From: Rhizobium sp. WYJ-E13
GTDB taxonomy: Bacteria; Pseudomonadota; Alphaproteobacteria; Rhizobiales; Rhizobiaceae
Assembly (NCBI RefSeq): GCF_018987265.1
Contig: NZ_CP076854.1
Location: forward strand, 186,001 to 250,000
DNA length: 64,000 bases
Reading direction: 5' to 3'
Below, in pieces: positions 7,998 to 15,615 of this stretch. Under the pieces are notes generated by a model that had not been told where the DNA came from, ran no database searches, and was given only the letters and a program-made list of their open reading frames with translations. Both the position numbers and the translations under genes were made by a program. Position 1 is the stretch's first letter, and the number at the start of each line of letters is the position of its first letter.

Positions 7998-8759
7998 GTG
8001 CTCAATTCCCCCAACGATCAATCGACCTTGATATCCCTTGATAAAGTGCAGAAATGGTACGGCTCCTTCCACGCGCTGAAGAACATCAGTCTGTCGGTTC
8101 GCAAGGGAGAAAAGATCGTCCTTTGCGGACCGTCCGGTTCCGGCAAGTCCACCTTGATCCGTTGCATCAACGCTCTTGAATTGATTCAGGACGGCAAGAT
8201 CGTGGTGGAAGGTCAACTGCTGGATGGCACCACCAAGGCGGTCGACGCCATCAGGCGTGAAGTCGGAATGGTTTTCCAGAACTTCAATCTGTTCCCGCAC
8301 ATGACCGTCCTGCAAAATTGCGCGCTTGCACCCATGAGAGTGCGGGGCGCAAGCCGTGCCGACGCAGAGAAGTTGGCGCAAAAGTATCTCGAGCGCGTTC
8401 GCATCCTCGATCAGGCGGAAAAGTATCCAGCACAACTCAGCGGCGGACAGCAGCAGCGCGTCGCCATTGCGCGCGCCCTGTGCATGGAGCCGAAAGCGAT
8501 GCTTTTCGACGAGCCCACCTCCGCCTTGGATCCCGAAATGGTCAAAGAGGTTCTCGACACCATGATCGGCCTCGCAAGAGACGGCATGACGATGATCTGC
8601 GTGACCCATGAAATGGGCTTCGCCCGGCAAGTCGCTGACAGGGTCATCTTCATGGCTTCCGGAGAGATCATCGAGGAGGCGGAGCCCGAAACCTTTTTCA
8701 AGAACCCCAAGCATGACCGGACGAAGGCATTTCTCGGCGAAATCCTCGCGCATCACTGA
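7998..8759 (+). CDS. Polar amino-acid ABC transporter ATP-binding protein
   Basis: A 253-residue ATPase of the GlnQ/HisP type. Walker A is GPSGSGKST, the Q-loop is [10 protein letters not shown], the signature is [15 protein letters not shown], Walker B is [14 protein letters not shown], and the switch His lies in VTHEMGFA. I prefer GTG 7998 because GGAGGG lies just before it. An in-frame ATG at 7986 that contains this site would add four residues. It energises the two permeases. The following shikimate dehydrogenase gene begins 12 bases after its stop, so transport and metabolism are one transcription unit. Confidence 0.92.
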   Translation: MLNSPNDQSTLISLDKVQKWYGSFHALKNISLSVRKGEKIVLCGPSGSGKSTLIRCINALELIQDGKIVVEGQLLDGTTKAVDAIRREVGMVFQNFNLFPHMTVLQNCALAPMRVRGASRADAEKLAQKYLERVRILDQAEKYPAQLSGGQQQRVAIARALCMEPKAMLFDEPTSALDPEMVKEVLDTMIGLARDGMTMICVTHEMGFARQVADRVIFMASGEIIEEAEPETFFKNPKHDRTKAFLGEILAHH

Positions 8760-8771
8760 TCGGGCAGAGAC

Positions 8772-9632
8772 ATGGACAAGAACAAGTACCTGGTGGGCCT
8801 CATCGGCGCCGACATCCAGATGTCAAAGTCGCCGGCGCTCCATGAAACGGAAGGACGCCATCTGGGACTTGATTACGAGTACGAGCTCGTGGATCTGGCA
8901 ACGCGCGGTTTGCCTCCTTCCGCGCTGCCAGATCTTCTGAACGAACTGGAAAGCCGCGGCTTTGCGGGAACCAACATCACCCACCCATGCAAACAGACCG
9001 TGCTGGCTCACCTGACGCGCCTGTCCGAAGATGCTGAGATGCTTGGAGCCGTAAACACGGTTGTGCTTCAGAATGGCGAGCGGATCGGACACAACACCGA
9101 CTGGTATGGCTTCTACAAGAATTTCGAGCGCGGCTTGCCCGGCGTCGCGAAGGCTCATGCTGTTCTGCTTGGGGCAGGTGGTGCTGGGGTGGCCGTCGCG
9201 CACGCTGCCGTGAAGGGCGGCATAGAAAAGCTCTCGATCTTTGATCAGGACGAGCGCCGCGCCTCCACTCTTGCCGATCAACTCAACGAGAGATTTTCAG
9301 GGGAGGTCGCAAGGCCGGTCAGAGACGTCGGTGCGGCGCTCGCCACAGCAGACGGCCTTATCCACGCCACGCCGACTGGTATGCGAAGCCATCCGGGGCT
9401 TCCGATAGATCCCGATTGGATACAGCATCATCACTGGGTGGCGGATATTGTCTATATGCCGTTGGTGACCGAGCTCCTTGCGTTGGCAAAGCGGAAGGGC
9501 TGCCGAACGCTCGCAGGCGGAGGAATGACCGTGTTTCAAGCGGCCGCAGCCTTCGAGCTTTTCACAGGCCTGTCGCCCGACACGGAACGAATGTCGCGCC
9601 ATTTCGACGAGTTATGCCGAGTGACAGCGTGA
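8772..9632 (+). CDS. aroE: Shikimate (quinate) dehydrogenase
   Basis: A 286-residue NAD(P)-dependent dehydrogenase interconverting shikimate and 3-dehydroshikimate, or quinate and 3-dehydroquinate. Substrate-site residues are Ser18/Ser20 (MSKSP), catalytic Lys74 in NITHPCK and Asp110 in HNTDWYGF. The nucleotide loop is LLGAGGAGVAVAHA, and AGGGMTVFQAAAAFELF is near the C-terminus. It sits in a catabolic operon with a dedicated transporter, so it is likely a degradative paralogue rather than the biosynthetic housekeeping AroE. NAD against NADP preference is not clear; the loop after the glycine-rich motif lacks the NRTxxR pattern common in NADP-type AroE. Confidence 0.88.
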   Translation: MDKNKYLVGLIGADIQMSKSPALHETEGRHLGLDYEYELVDLATRGLPPSALPDLLNELESRGFAGTNITHPCKQTVLAHLTRLSEDAEMLGAVNTVVLQNGERIGHNTDWYGFYKNFERGLPGVAKAHAVLLGAGGAGVAVAHAAVKGGIEKLSIFDQDERRASTLADQLNERFSGEVARPVRDVGAALATADGLIHATPTGMRSHPGLPIDPDWIQHHHWVADIVYMPLVTELLALAKRKGCRTLAGGGMTVFQAAAAFELFTGLSPDTERMSRHFDELCRVTA

Positions 9633-9647
9633 TCGGGGGACTACTCC

Positions 9648-10016
9648 ATGCCGCATATTATCATCGACTACAGCCGAGGCGCAGCGGAACGCGTCGCCAT
9701 CGACGAGTTGACCCGCGCTGTTCATCGCCGGGTCCGCGACGGAGGGCTGGTCAAGCCAACCGTGGTCCGCACGTTCGCTAGAGAAGCCACCGTCTCCTGC
9801 GTCGGCGACGAGCATCCCGCCAATCACTTTGTGCAGATAATTGTACGCATGGCTCCAGGCCGTTCTCCGGAGGTCAAACGAGAGCTGCTGAAATCGATAC
9901 TCGAAGCTGCGCGTGACGTTGCAGCCTCCGCACTGGAAACCGGCCGGCTCGGTCTCCGCGTGGATCTCTACGAATCCGACCTAAACTTCGCGTTTCAGGA
10001 CATAGCCTTCGCCTGA
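9648..10016 (+). CDS. Tautomerase-superfamily protein, CHMI (HpaF)-like
   Basis: A 122-residue protein starting Met-Pro (MPHIIIDYSRG). The exposed Pro would be the general base of tautomerase enzymes. Length and the pattern HFVQIIVRMAPGRS plus GLRVDLYESD resemble 5-carboxymethyl-2-hydroxymuconate isomerase (about 126 aa). GGGGGA precedes the ATG. In the homoprotocatechuate pathway this isomerase acts just before decarboxylase, hydratase and HpaI aldolase. Relatives of those last two are encoded in the left arm of the same locus. This links the two arms into one pathway, though the authentic substrate is unknown. Confidence 0.8.
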   Translation: MPHIIIDYSRGAAERVAIDELTRAVHRRVRDGGLVKPTVVRTFAREATVSCVGDEHPANHFVQIIVRMAPGRSPEVKRELLKSILEAARDVAASALETGRLGLRVDLYESDLNFAFQDIAFA

Positions 10017-10046
10017 TCCCGGCAACGCCCAACAAGGACAAATGCA

Positions 10047-10496
10047 ATGAGCCTCATCTACGTTCTCAACGGACCAAACCTAAACCTCCTCGGCAAGCGC
10101 CAGCCACATATCTACGGGCACGAGACATTGGTTGACGTCGAGGCGGACTGCCGAAAGTTGGCGTCGGAGTTGGGTCACGAAATCCGTTTCCATCAAAGCA
10201 ACCGCGAATACGAGATCATCGACTGGATCCACCAAGCGCGCGAGGACGGCGCTGGCATTGTCATCAACCCGGCCGCGTTCACTCACACTTCGCTCGCGAT
10301 CCTCGATGCACTGAATACATTTGAGGGCCCAGTCATCGAGATCCATATCTCCAACGTTCACAAGCGCGAGAGTTTTCGTCACCACTCCTTCGTGTCCCAC
10401 CGGGCCGACGGTGTCATCGCGGGTCTCGGCACCGAAGGCTATCAACTCGGCATCCGCAGAGTTGCGACCATGCTCAAGACTGAGAAGAAGGACTGA
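10047..10496 (+). CDS. aroQ: Type II 3-dehydroquinate dehydratase
   Basis: A 149-residue type II dehydroquinase, converting 3-dehydroquinate to 3-dehydroshikimate. All family signatures are present: [18 protein letters not shown] with the catalytic Tyr and Arg, [27 protein letters not shown] with the catalytic Asn/His, [15 protein letters not shown] and the closing [11 protein letters not shown]. It is of usual length. Placed with a shikimate/quinate dehydrogenase and a possible dehydroshikimate dehydratase, it fits the catabolic quinate route (quinate, dehydroquinate, dehydroshikimate, aromatic acid) better than chorismate biosynthesis. Confidence 0.95.
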   Translation: MSLIYVLNGPNLNLLGKRQPHIYGHETLVDVEADCRKLASELGHEIRFHQSNREYEIIDWIHQAREDGAGIVINPAAFTHTSLAILDALNTFEGPVIEIHISNVHKRESFRHHSFVSHRADGVIAGLGTEGYQLGIRRVATMLKTEKKD

Positions 10497-10501
10497 TAGC
10501 A

Positions 10502-11536
10502 ATGACGAACCGGGTCAAGCTGGCAGTCCTTGGCGCGGGGCTAATCGGCAAGCGTCATATCAAGCATGTAATAGAGGAGCCGACCGCAGAGCTGACGGCA
10601 GTCGTGGATCCCACGCCAGCCAGCCAAGCGATCGCAAGTGAGGCGGGTGTCAGGTGGTTCCCCAGCTTTGCCGACATGATGAATTCTCAGCGCCCCGACG
10701 GAGTCATCATCGCGACACCTAATCAGGTGCATGTACAAAATGGGTTGGAAGCCGTGGAGGCGGGCGTACCGGCGCTGATCGAAAAGCCGATCGCGGACGA
10801 CATCGCTGCCGGTGAGAAGCTTGTGCAAATGGCTGAGGCCAAAGGCGTAGCGCTGCTGACGGGACATCACCGCCGGCATAATCCGATGATGCAGAAAGCG
10901 AAGGAGATCATCGATAGCGGGACGCTCGGTCGGATCCTGGTCGTGAATGCGATGTTCTGGCTGTTCAAGCCGGACGAGTACTTTGACATCTCCTGGCGGC
11001 GAGAGCGTGGAGCGGGGCCGGTCTTCCTCAACCTAATTCACGACATCGACAACCTCCGTTTCCTTTGCGGCGATATAAACGCCGTACAGGCGCGTGAATC
11101 CAACGCAGTGCGAAGCAACGCCGTCGAGGAAACCGCGGTTATCCTCATCGAATTCAAAAGTGGTGTTCTCGGTACTGCTTCCGTATCCGATTCCGTTGTC
11201 GCGCCGTGGAGTTGGGAGATGACGACTGGAGAAAATCCCGCTTACCCGAAAACCGAAGAGACTTGCTACATGATCGGCGGAACACACGGATCTCTGGCCG
11301 TGCCGTCGCTAGAAATATGGAGCAATCCCGAAAAGCGAAGCTGGACCGAGGCATTGGAGCGCGACAGAGCCGCATTTGTAATGGAGGACCCTCTTGTCAT
11401 GCAGATCCGTCAGCTCTGCAGCGTCATTCGGGGCGAGGAAGCTCCTTTAGTTAGCGCTCGGGAAGGCTTGGAGACATTGAAAGTCATTGAGGCCGTCAAG
11501 CGGTCGGCCACGATGGGAGGACGCGTCGTCCTCTAA
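10502..11536 (+). CDS. Gfo/Idh/MocA-family NAD(P)-dependent oxidoreductase
   Basis: A 344-residue oxidoreductase. The N-terminal Rossmann fold has LAVLGAGLIGKRHIKHV, then DGVIIATPNQVHVQNG and the hallmark ALIEKPIADD with the catalytic Lys. The C-terminal half is the alpha/beta domain, with GPVFLNLIHDIDNLRFLCG supplying the usual His/Asp pair. Family members oxidise or reduce cyclitols, sugars and related polyols. It starts 5 bases after the dehydroquinase stop and ends the rightward operon. A plausible role is oxidation of a ring hydroxyl on a cyclohexane carboxylic acid or inositol-like substrate. The actual substrate is not evident. Confidence 0.9.
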   Translation: MTNRVKLAVLGAGLIGKRHIKHVIEEPTAELTAVVDPTPASQAIASEAGVRWFPSFADMMNSQRPDGVIIATPNQVHVQNGLEAVEAGVPALIEKPIADDIAAGEKLVQMAEAKGVALLTGHHRRHNPMMQKAKEIIDSGTLGRILVVNAMFWLFKPDEYFDISWRRERGAGPVFLNLIHDIDNLRFLCGDINAVQARESNAVRSNAVEETAVILIEFKSGVLGTASVSDSVVAPWSWEMTTGENPAYPKTEETCYMIGGTHGSLAVPSLEIWSNPEKRSWTEALERDRAAFVMEDPLVMQIRQLCSVIRGEEAPLVSAREGLETLKVIEAVKRSATMGGRVVL

Positions 11537-11888
11537 CCCGGAGCGACAGAGGGGTGGGGTTCGATTCCGTTCAACTGCTCGTCAGGGAGATCTCTTGCAG
11601 CGCGGGGATATTCTGGAGGTTCAGAGCGCCATGCAGTCTTCGATGTGATAGCCAGCAATCGGAAACCAAGACGGTACCGTCCGCGTAGTGCTGCCGGTTT
11701 TGATTGCAACAAGAGTGTAGGCACTGGACCGAATAACCGCCGCCGCAAACGCTGGCATTCTGTGGCTCGGTGCCCGCCGCATCGCTGGCGGCAGCGCTAC
11801 CCGCATACGCGCCCGGCCTGGCGCGGAGGTCAAGATCGAGATTTCGCCTGTTGACCGGGACGTTGTCGACGATGCCGGTTTGCTTGCG
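11537..11888. other. 352-bp gene-free stretch between converging operons
   Basis: This spacer separates the Gfo/Idh stop from the stop of the leftward esterase gene. A leftward open frame across it (to 11621) has a tail reading SWFPIAGYHIEDCMAL that looks protein-like. The frame otherwise overlaps the esterase in the wrong register and has no start site. It may be a decayed gene end. No strong terminator hairpin with a T-tract was seen. Confidence 0.4.
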
Positions 11889-12533
11889 TTACCACCAGCT
11901 CCGGTTCGAAAGCCCGCACAGGAGCTTCTCAAGCTGCGCAATTTCGGTAGAGGAAACCATATGCGACCTGTCCGGCAGAATGTCGCAATGGAGCCGCGCC
12001 CGCGCTCGAGCCAGCGCCGCAGCAGTCTGGGCGAAGGCATCGACAGGGATCCAGGGGTCCTTGTCGGAGCCGGTCAGATAGACCGGCAGCCGGTCGAGGT
12101 CGGCGAATGGGCGGTCGCAATCGGGCGTTCCGACCCGGCAGCCGGTCAGGCTTGCCAGAGCGCCGTTCCACGGGCCGTGCCGCATCGCATATTCGACTGC
12201 AAGGCATGCGCCCTGGCTGAAGCCACCGATGACGAGCGGCTTCGGGTGATTGTTCGAGCCGGAAAGATCGCCGATCAATTTCCTGACATGAGCGATCGCC
12301 TGCTCAAGCTGTTGCCGGGTGCGGTCCGTCAGCACGTCGGTCGCGCGCGCGTCATACCAGCTGTTGCCGCGCGCTCGCGGCAGCAAGAAGGCGACGCCGG
12401 GCACCTTGAGCTTCGAGATCACCTGCTCCTGCATATCCTCGGGCGACTGGGTACGCCCGTGGATGAAGATGCAGTGCACTAGGGCCTCCTCGGGGTTCGC
12501 ACCGAGGAAGAGCGGCGTGTCGTGGGTCGACAT
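11889..12533 (-). CDS. Alpha/beta hydrolase, phospholipase/carboxylesterase family (MhqD-like)
   Basis: A 214-residue serine hydrolase. It has the oxyanion region CIFIHGRTQSPEDM, nucleophile elbow VIGGFSQGACLA (catalytic Ser), Asp in LTGSDKDPWIP and His in LPDRSHMVSS. Length fits the carboxylesterase/thioesterase family. It lies 10 bases downstream of the VOC dioxygenase gene. The same pair (dioxygenase plus small hydrolase) occurs in MhqO/MhqD-type quinone detoxification loci. It probably hydrolyses an ester or acyl product of ring cleavage. Substrate unproven. Confidence 0.88.
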   Translation of the reverse strand: MSTHDTPLFLGANPEEALVHCIFIHGRTQSPEDMQEQVISKLKVPGVAFLLPRARGNSWYDARATDVLTDRTRQQLEQAIAHVRKLIGDLSGSNNHPKPLVIGGFSQGACLAVEYAMRHGPWNGALASLTGCRVGTPDCDRPFADLDRLPVYLTGSDKDPWIPVDAFAQTAAALARARARLHCDILPDRSHMVSSTEIAQLEKLLCGLSNRSWW

Positions 12534-12543
12534 GGCGGCGGGC

Positions 12544-13500
12544 TCAGAATGTTGCGGGTTCGAGACCTGCGATCAGCTCCTGCCGGCGATCTTCGAACCA
12601 CGGCGGGAAGACCAGCGTGGTGCCGATCTGGTCCGCCGGTTCATCGAGCGCCCAGCCCCCTTCGACCGACCAGGCGATCTCGAACAAGGCGCCGCCGGGA
12701 GAGCGGACATAGCAGGACTTGAAGTAGTTGCGGTCCTTCTGATCCGAGACGTCGGTGAAGCCGAGGCCCTCGATATGTGCCTTGAGCTTGAGCTGGTTTT
12801 CCTCGTTGCCGGTGTTGAGGGCGAGGTGATGGATCGTGCCGCCGGCCAGTGTCCAGGTGCCTTGCGGGCCGGTCGGCTCGTGCAGTACCTCGACCATGCT
12901 GCTCGGCCCGCCGGCATTCGGCACGGAGAACATCAGGCCTTCGTCGCTGTCGGCTTCCTTTTTCATCGACATGCCGACGCTGAGGAAGTCGTCCATCGCG
13001 GTGCGGTCGAAGACGGCGATGGCGGCGCCATAGATGCCCTTGATGCCGTGCGCTGCACTCACGCCCTGCGCCTCATTGACGATCGACGGACGATTGTCGG
13101 CCGGGCTTTCGACCAATTCATGCGGAATGCCGCAGGGATGTTTGAAAGCGACACGGGTGATGCCGAAGCGCGAAATCTTGGCGGCCTCGACGCCCTTGCC
13201 GTTCAGCCGGTCGATCCAATAGTCGGCCGAACCGACAGGAATGGCCTGCTGGATGATCTTCGACTGATTGGTGCCGCGCTTGCCGAAGACGGCCGGCTTG
13301 CGGAAGGGGAAGGTGGTTATGATGGTCGAGGCATCGCCGTTTCGCGAGCCATAATAGAGATGATAGACGGGGATCGTGCCGTCAAACAGGACCGTGCGCT
13401 TGACCGAATAGAGCCCGAGCACCTTGGTGTAGAAGTCGTAATCCTCCTGCACGCCATCGGTGCAGAGCGTCAGATGATGATAGCCGCTGACAAGAGCCAT
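12544..13500 (-). CDS. VOC-family ring-cleaving dioxygenase (MhqO/hydroquinone type)
   Basis: A 318-residue two-module vicinal-oxygen-chelate protein. Metal ligands are visible as His in SGYHHLTLCTDG near the N-terminus, His in GGTIHHLALNTG around residue 215 and Glu in GALFEIAWSVEGG around 270. The VQEDYDFYTKVLGL and GNDASTI-like segments (here RNGDASTIITTFPF) match the hydroquinone-dioxygenase subgroup. ATG 13500 is preceded by GGAGGAGG; a start nine codons upstream would lie over this site. It heads a two-gene leftward unit with the hydrolase and diverges from a LysR gene, its probable regulator. Confidence 0.9.
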   Translation of the reverse strand: MALVSGYHHLTLCTDGVQEDYDFYTKVLGLYSVKRTVLFDGTIPVYHLYYGSRNGDASTIITTFPFRKPAVFGKRGTNQSKIIQQAIPVGSADYWIDRLNGKGVEAAKISRFGITRVAFKHPCGIPHELVESPADNRPSIVNEAQGVSAAHGIKGIYGAAIAVFDRTAMDDFLSVGMSMKKEADSDEGLMFSVPNAGGPSSMVEVLHEPTGPQGTWTLAGGTIHHLALNTGNEENQLKLKAHIEGLGFTDVSDQKDRNYFKSCYVRSPGGALFEIAWSVEGGWALDEPADQIGTTLVFPPWFEDRRQELIAGLEPATF

Positions 13501-13572
13501 GTCGTCCTCCTCCAAAGACATTGCCAATTCCGGATACGGTCCTCAGCCGTTGTCATCCGAAACCACGGCGCG

Positions 13573-13589
13573 GTCTGCATGTTGCAGAC
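13573..13589. promoter_or_regulatory. Perfect palindrome GTCTGCA-TGT-TGCAGAC in the divergent promoter region
   Basis: Seven-base arms around a 3-base centre, located 73 bases upstream of the VOC dioxygenase start and 79 upstream of the LysR start. It contains the LysR-type T-N11-A spacing within an interrupted dyad, so it is the best candidate for the regulator's recognition site. Function is inferred from position and symmetry. Confidence 0.55.
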
Positions 13590-13654
13590 ATCCCGTGACA
13601 GTTCCGACTATAGCCAATTTACCCTCCCGCTGATTGACATTGTTCATGCAAGCT

Positions 13655-13669
13655 ATAGCAATTTGCTAT
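13655..13669. promoter_or_regulatory. Palindrome ATAGCAA-T-TTGCTAT overlapping the LysR start codon
   Basis: A 15-base perfect dyad whose last bases include the AT of the LysR ATG (13668). A related half, ATAGCCAATTT, lies at 13610-13620, about 45 bases upstream. The overlap with the start codon suggests autorepression or a translation-level effect. Also notable is the absence of a clear ribosome binding site before this ATG. Confidence 0.45.
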
Positions 13670-14660
13670 GAAGATCGTGGAAGCTCACCTTGTCCAACTC
13701 GCCGCCGTGATCGAGACCGGCGGTGTTACCGAAGCGGCCGCCATGCTGGGCATGACCCAGTCGGCAGTGTCGCGCACCATCTCGATCCTGGAAAAGCGCA
13801 TCGGCGAGCCGCTCTTCGTCTCCGGCCGGCGGCCGATGCAGCCCACGCCGCTCGGCGAACAGCTCGGCCAGCAGGGTAAGGCCATCCTGGCATCGTCGCG
13901 TAAGGCGATGGAGATCATCCGCAGCTTCAAGTCTGGCTCGTCGGGACGTGTGCGGATCGGCGGGGTGCCCTTCTTCATGGATGCGGTGGTGTCGCCGATG
14001 ATCGCCTCGTTCCAGCGCGGCGAGCCGGGCATTATGGTGCACCAGTCCTATGGCAACTATCCCGATCTCGTCGCCGAACTGGATTCCGGCCAGATCGACC
14101 TCGCGGTGACCCCGACCGGGTCGGTGGATCTGCGCGCCGATCTGCATTTCGAGCCGATTCTGACGGCGCGCAACGTGCTCACGTGTGGCGCCGGCCATCC
14201 GTTGGTCCGCAAGCGCAATCTCGTGACCGAGGACATCGTCAATTACCCCTGGATCGCGCCGCTGCCGGGTTCTCCGCTGGTGCTCGACCTGCACAATATT
14301 CTGCTGACGCTGGGGCTGGCGGAAGTGTCGCTGCGCTATGCGGGTGGGTCGCTGTTGAGCGTCGTAAATTACCTTGCGGGCACCGATGCGCTGGCCATTC
14401 TGCCGCATTCCGTCGTTCATGCTTTCCGCGGTGAGAACAAGATCAGCATCATCCCGCTCGATATTCCCCAGCCCGAGCGCGTGCTCGGCGTCATGACACG
14501 CAAGAAGCCCTATTCGAACCCCGCCGGCCGTAAGTTTCTCGGCCATATGCGCCGGGAGTTTGCGGAACTCCGGCGCGCGGTCGAGAAACACGAAAAGACG
14601 ATCCAGTGGGTGCAGGGACCGTTCATGGGTGAACGCGAGCGCATCTCATCCGCCGACTGA
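13668..14660 (+). CDS. LysR-family transcriptional regulator 1
   Basis: A 330-residue LysR regulator. The HTH at about 1-60 reads HLVQLAAVIETGGVTEAAAM, TQSAVSRTISILEKRIGEPL, followed by a periplasmic-binding-like inducer domain (GRVRIGGVPFFMDAVVSPMI, GQIDLAVTPTG). It diverges from the dioxygenase/hydrolase unit, which it likely controls. It converges with an intradiol dioxygenase operon and is separated from it by a terminator. It is strongly similar along its whole length to the LysR protein at 24051-25001, so the two arose by duplication. No Shine-Dalgarno is obvious; the start is set by homology with that paralogue (both begin MKI). Confidence 0.92.
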   Translation: MKIVEAHLVQLAAVIETGGVTEAAAMLGMTQSAVSRTISILEKRIGEPLFVSGRRPMQPTPLGEQLGQQGKAILASSRKAMEIIRSFKSGSSGRVRIGGVPFFMDAVVSPMIASFQRGEPGIMVHQSYGNYPDLVAELDSGQIDLAVTPTGSVDLRADLHFEPILTARNVLTCGAGHPLVRKRNLVTEDIVNYPWIAPLPGSPLVLDLHNILLTLGLAEVSLRYAGGSLLSVVNYLAGTDALAILPHSVVHAFRGENKISIIPLDIPQPERVLGVMTRKKPYSNPAGRKFLGHMRREFAELRRAVEKHEKTIQWVQGPFMGERERISSAD

Positions 14661-14680
14661 TACTGCGATGAAATCGCCCG

Positions 14681-14709
14681 GAAGAGGATGCCGTGCCCGC
14701 ATCCTCTTC
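14681..14709. terminator. Bidirectional intrinsic terminator between converging genes
   Basis: GAAGAGGATGC and GCATCCTCTTC form an 11-bp perfect stem with a 7-base loop. It lies 21 bases after the LysR stop and 15 bases before the dioxygenase stop. The right side continues TATTAAAG, a weak T-tract; the opposite strand is weaker still. Position between converging ends supports use in both directions. Confidence 0.75.
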
Positions 14710-14723
14710 TATTAAAGCCTATC

Positions 14724-15608
14724 TCAGGCGTGGCTTCGCGCCAGCACGAAGTCGTGCGTCACATCCCAGAAATCGCCGTCGAATTCGTAAGCTTTCGCGC
14801 GCGCCGGATCATTCACCCGGTTGAACTTCGCCAGCAGGCTTTCCTTGACACCGAAAACCGCGTCAGAGTGGATGTAGGGGTCGCTGGGATCGAAAATATG
14901 CGTCGTCAGCGTCTCGAAACCGTCGGCGCTGATGATGTAGTGCAGGTGCGCCGGGCGGTAGGGGTGGCGGCCGAGATGGCCAAGCAACTGCCCGACGGGG
15001 CCATCGTCCGGGATAGGGTAATATTTCGGTTTCACGGCGCGGAACCAATAATGTCCATCCGGGCCGGTCCGGAAGATGCCGCGCAGATTGAAGTCGGGCT
15101 GGATGCCCTTCTGCTGCACGTCGTAGAAGCCTTCGTCATTGGCTTGCCAGACGTCGATGACGGCATTGGCAATCGGCTTGCCCTCGGTGTCGAGGATACG
15201 GCCCTCGATGACCATGTCCTCGCCCTTGCTGTCGAGGCAGATATTGCTGCCCATCGGCAACTCCGGGGCGTCGGCGACGTGGAAGGGGCCGAGCACCGTG
15301 CTTTCGGATGCGCCTGAGGGCTTGCGGTTGTTGATCGCATCGACCAGCATCGACACGCCAAGCACGTCGGACAGCAGGATGAACTCCTGACGCCATTCGT
15401 TGCACATCTGGCCGGTGCGGGTGAGGAAGAGGATGGCCTGCATCCATTCGTCCTGCGTCGGCTCCAGTTCCTTCACTGCCTCATGCAGCTTGCGGGTAAT
15501 GACTTCCATCACCTGCTTCAGCCGCTCGTCCTTGGCGCCGGCATTGCGGCCGGTCACGACCTCGACGGAGTTTTCCTCGGTGAAATAGCCCTTCTCATGT
15601 GCTTCCAT
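14724..15608 (-). CDS. Intradiol dioxygenase, hydroxyquinol 1,2-dioxygenase-like, second of three
   Basis: A 294-residue intradiol dioxygenase with the N-terminal helical domain. Iron ligands are intact: Tyr in NDEGFYDVQQ, Tyr in KYYPIPDDGPVG, and two His in RPAHLHYI. It resembles hydroxyquinol 1,2-dioxygenases, which turn 1,2,4-benzenetriol into maleylacetate. It is the last gene of the operon, 7 bases after an FAD phenol hydroxylase that could supply the triol. Together with maleylacetate reductase at the operon's other end it completes a route to 3-oxoadipate. A second such dioxygenase opens the same operon, so the two may differ in substrate. Confidence 0.92.
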   Translation of the reverse strand: MEAHEKGYFTEENSVEVVTGRNAGAKDERLKQVMEVITRKLHEAVKELEPTQDEWMQAILFLTRTGQMCNEWRQEFILLSDVLGVSMLVDAINNRKPSGASESTVLGPFHVADAPELPMGSNICLDSKGEDMVIEGRILDTEGKPIANAVIDVWQANDEGFYDVQQKGIQPDFNLRGIFRTGPDGHYWFRAVKPKYYPIPDDGPVGQLLGHLGRHPYRPAHLHYIISADGFETLTTHIFDPSDPYIHSDAVFGVKESLLAKFNRVNDPARAKAYEFDGDFWDVTHDFVLARSHA

Positions 15609-15615
15609 TGTCGCC

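Noticed and set aside
11621..12040. Leftward open frame with protein-like tail SWFPIAGYHIEDCMAL
   Set aside because: Most of it overlaps the esterase gene in the wrong register, with no start site. The tail alone was not enough to call a gene or a named pseudogene.
12319..13671. 450-codon rightward open frame over the VOC dioxygenase
   Set aside because: Opposite strand of a gene with all metal ligands visible; no ribosome binding site and no motifs.
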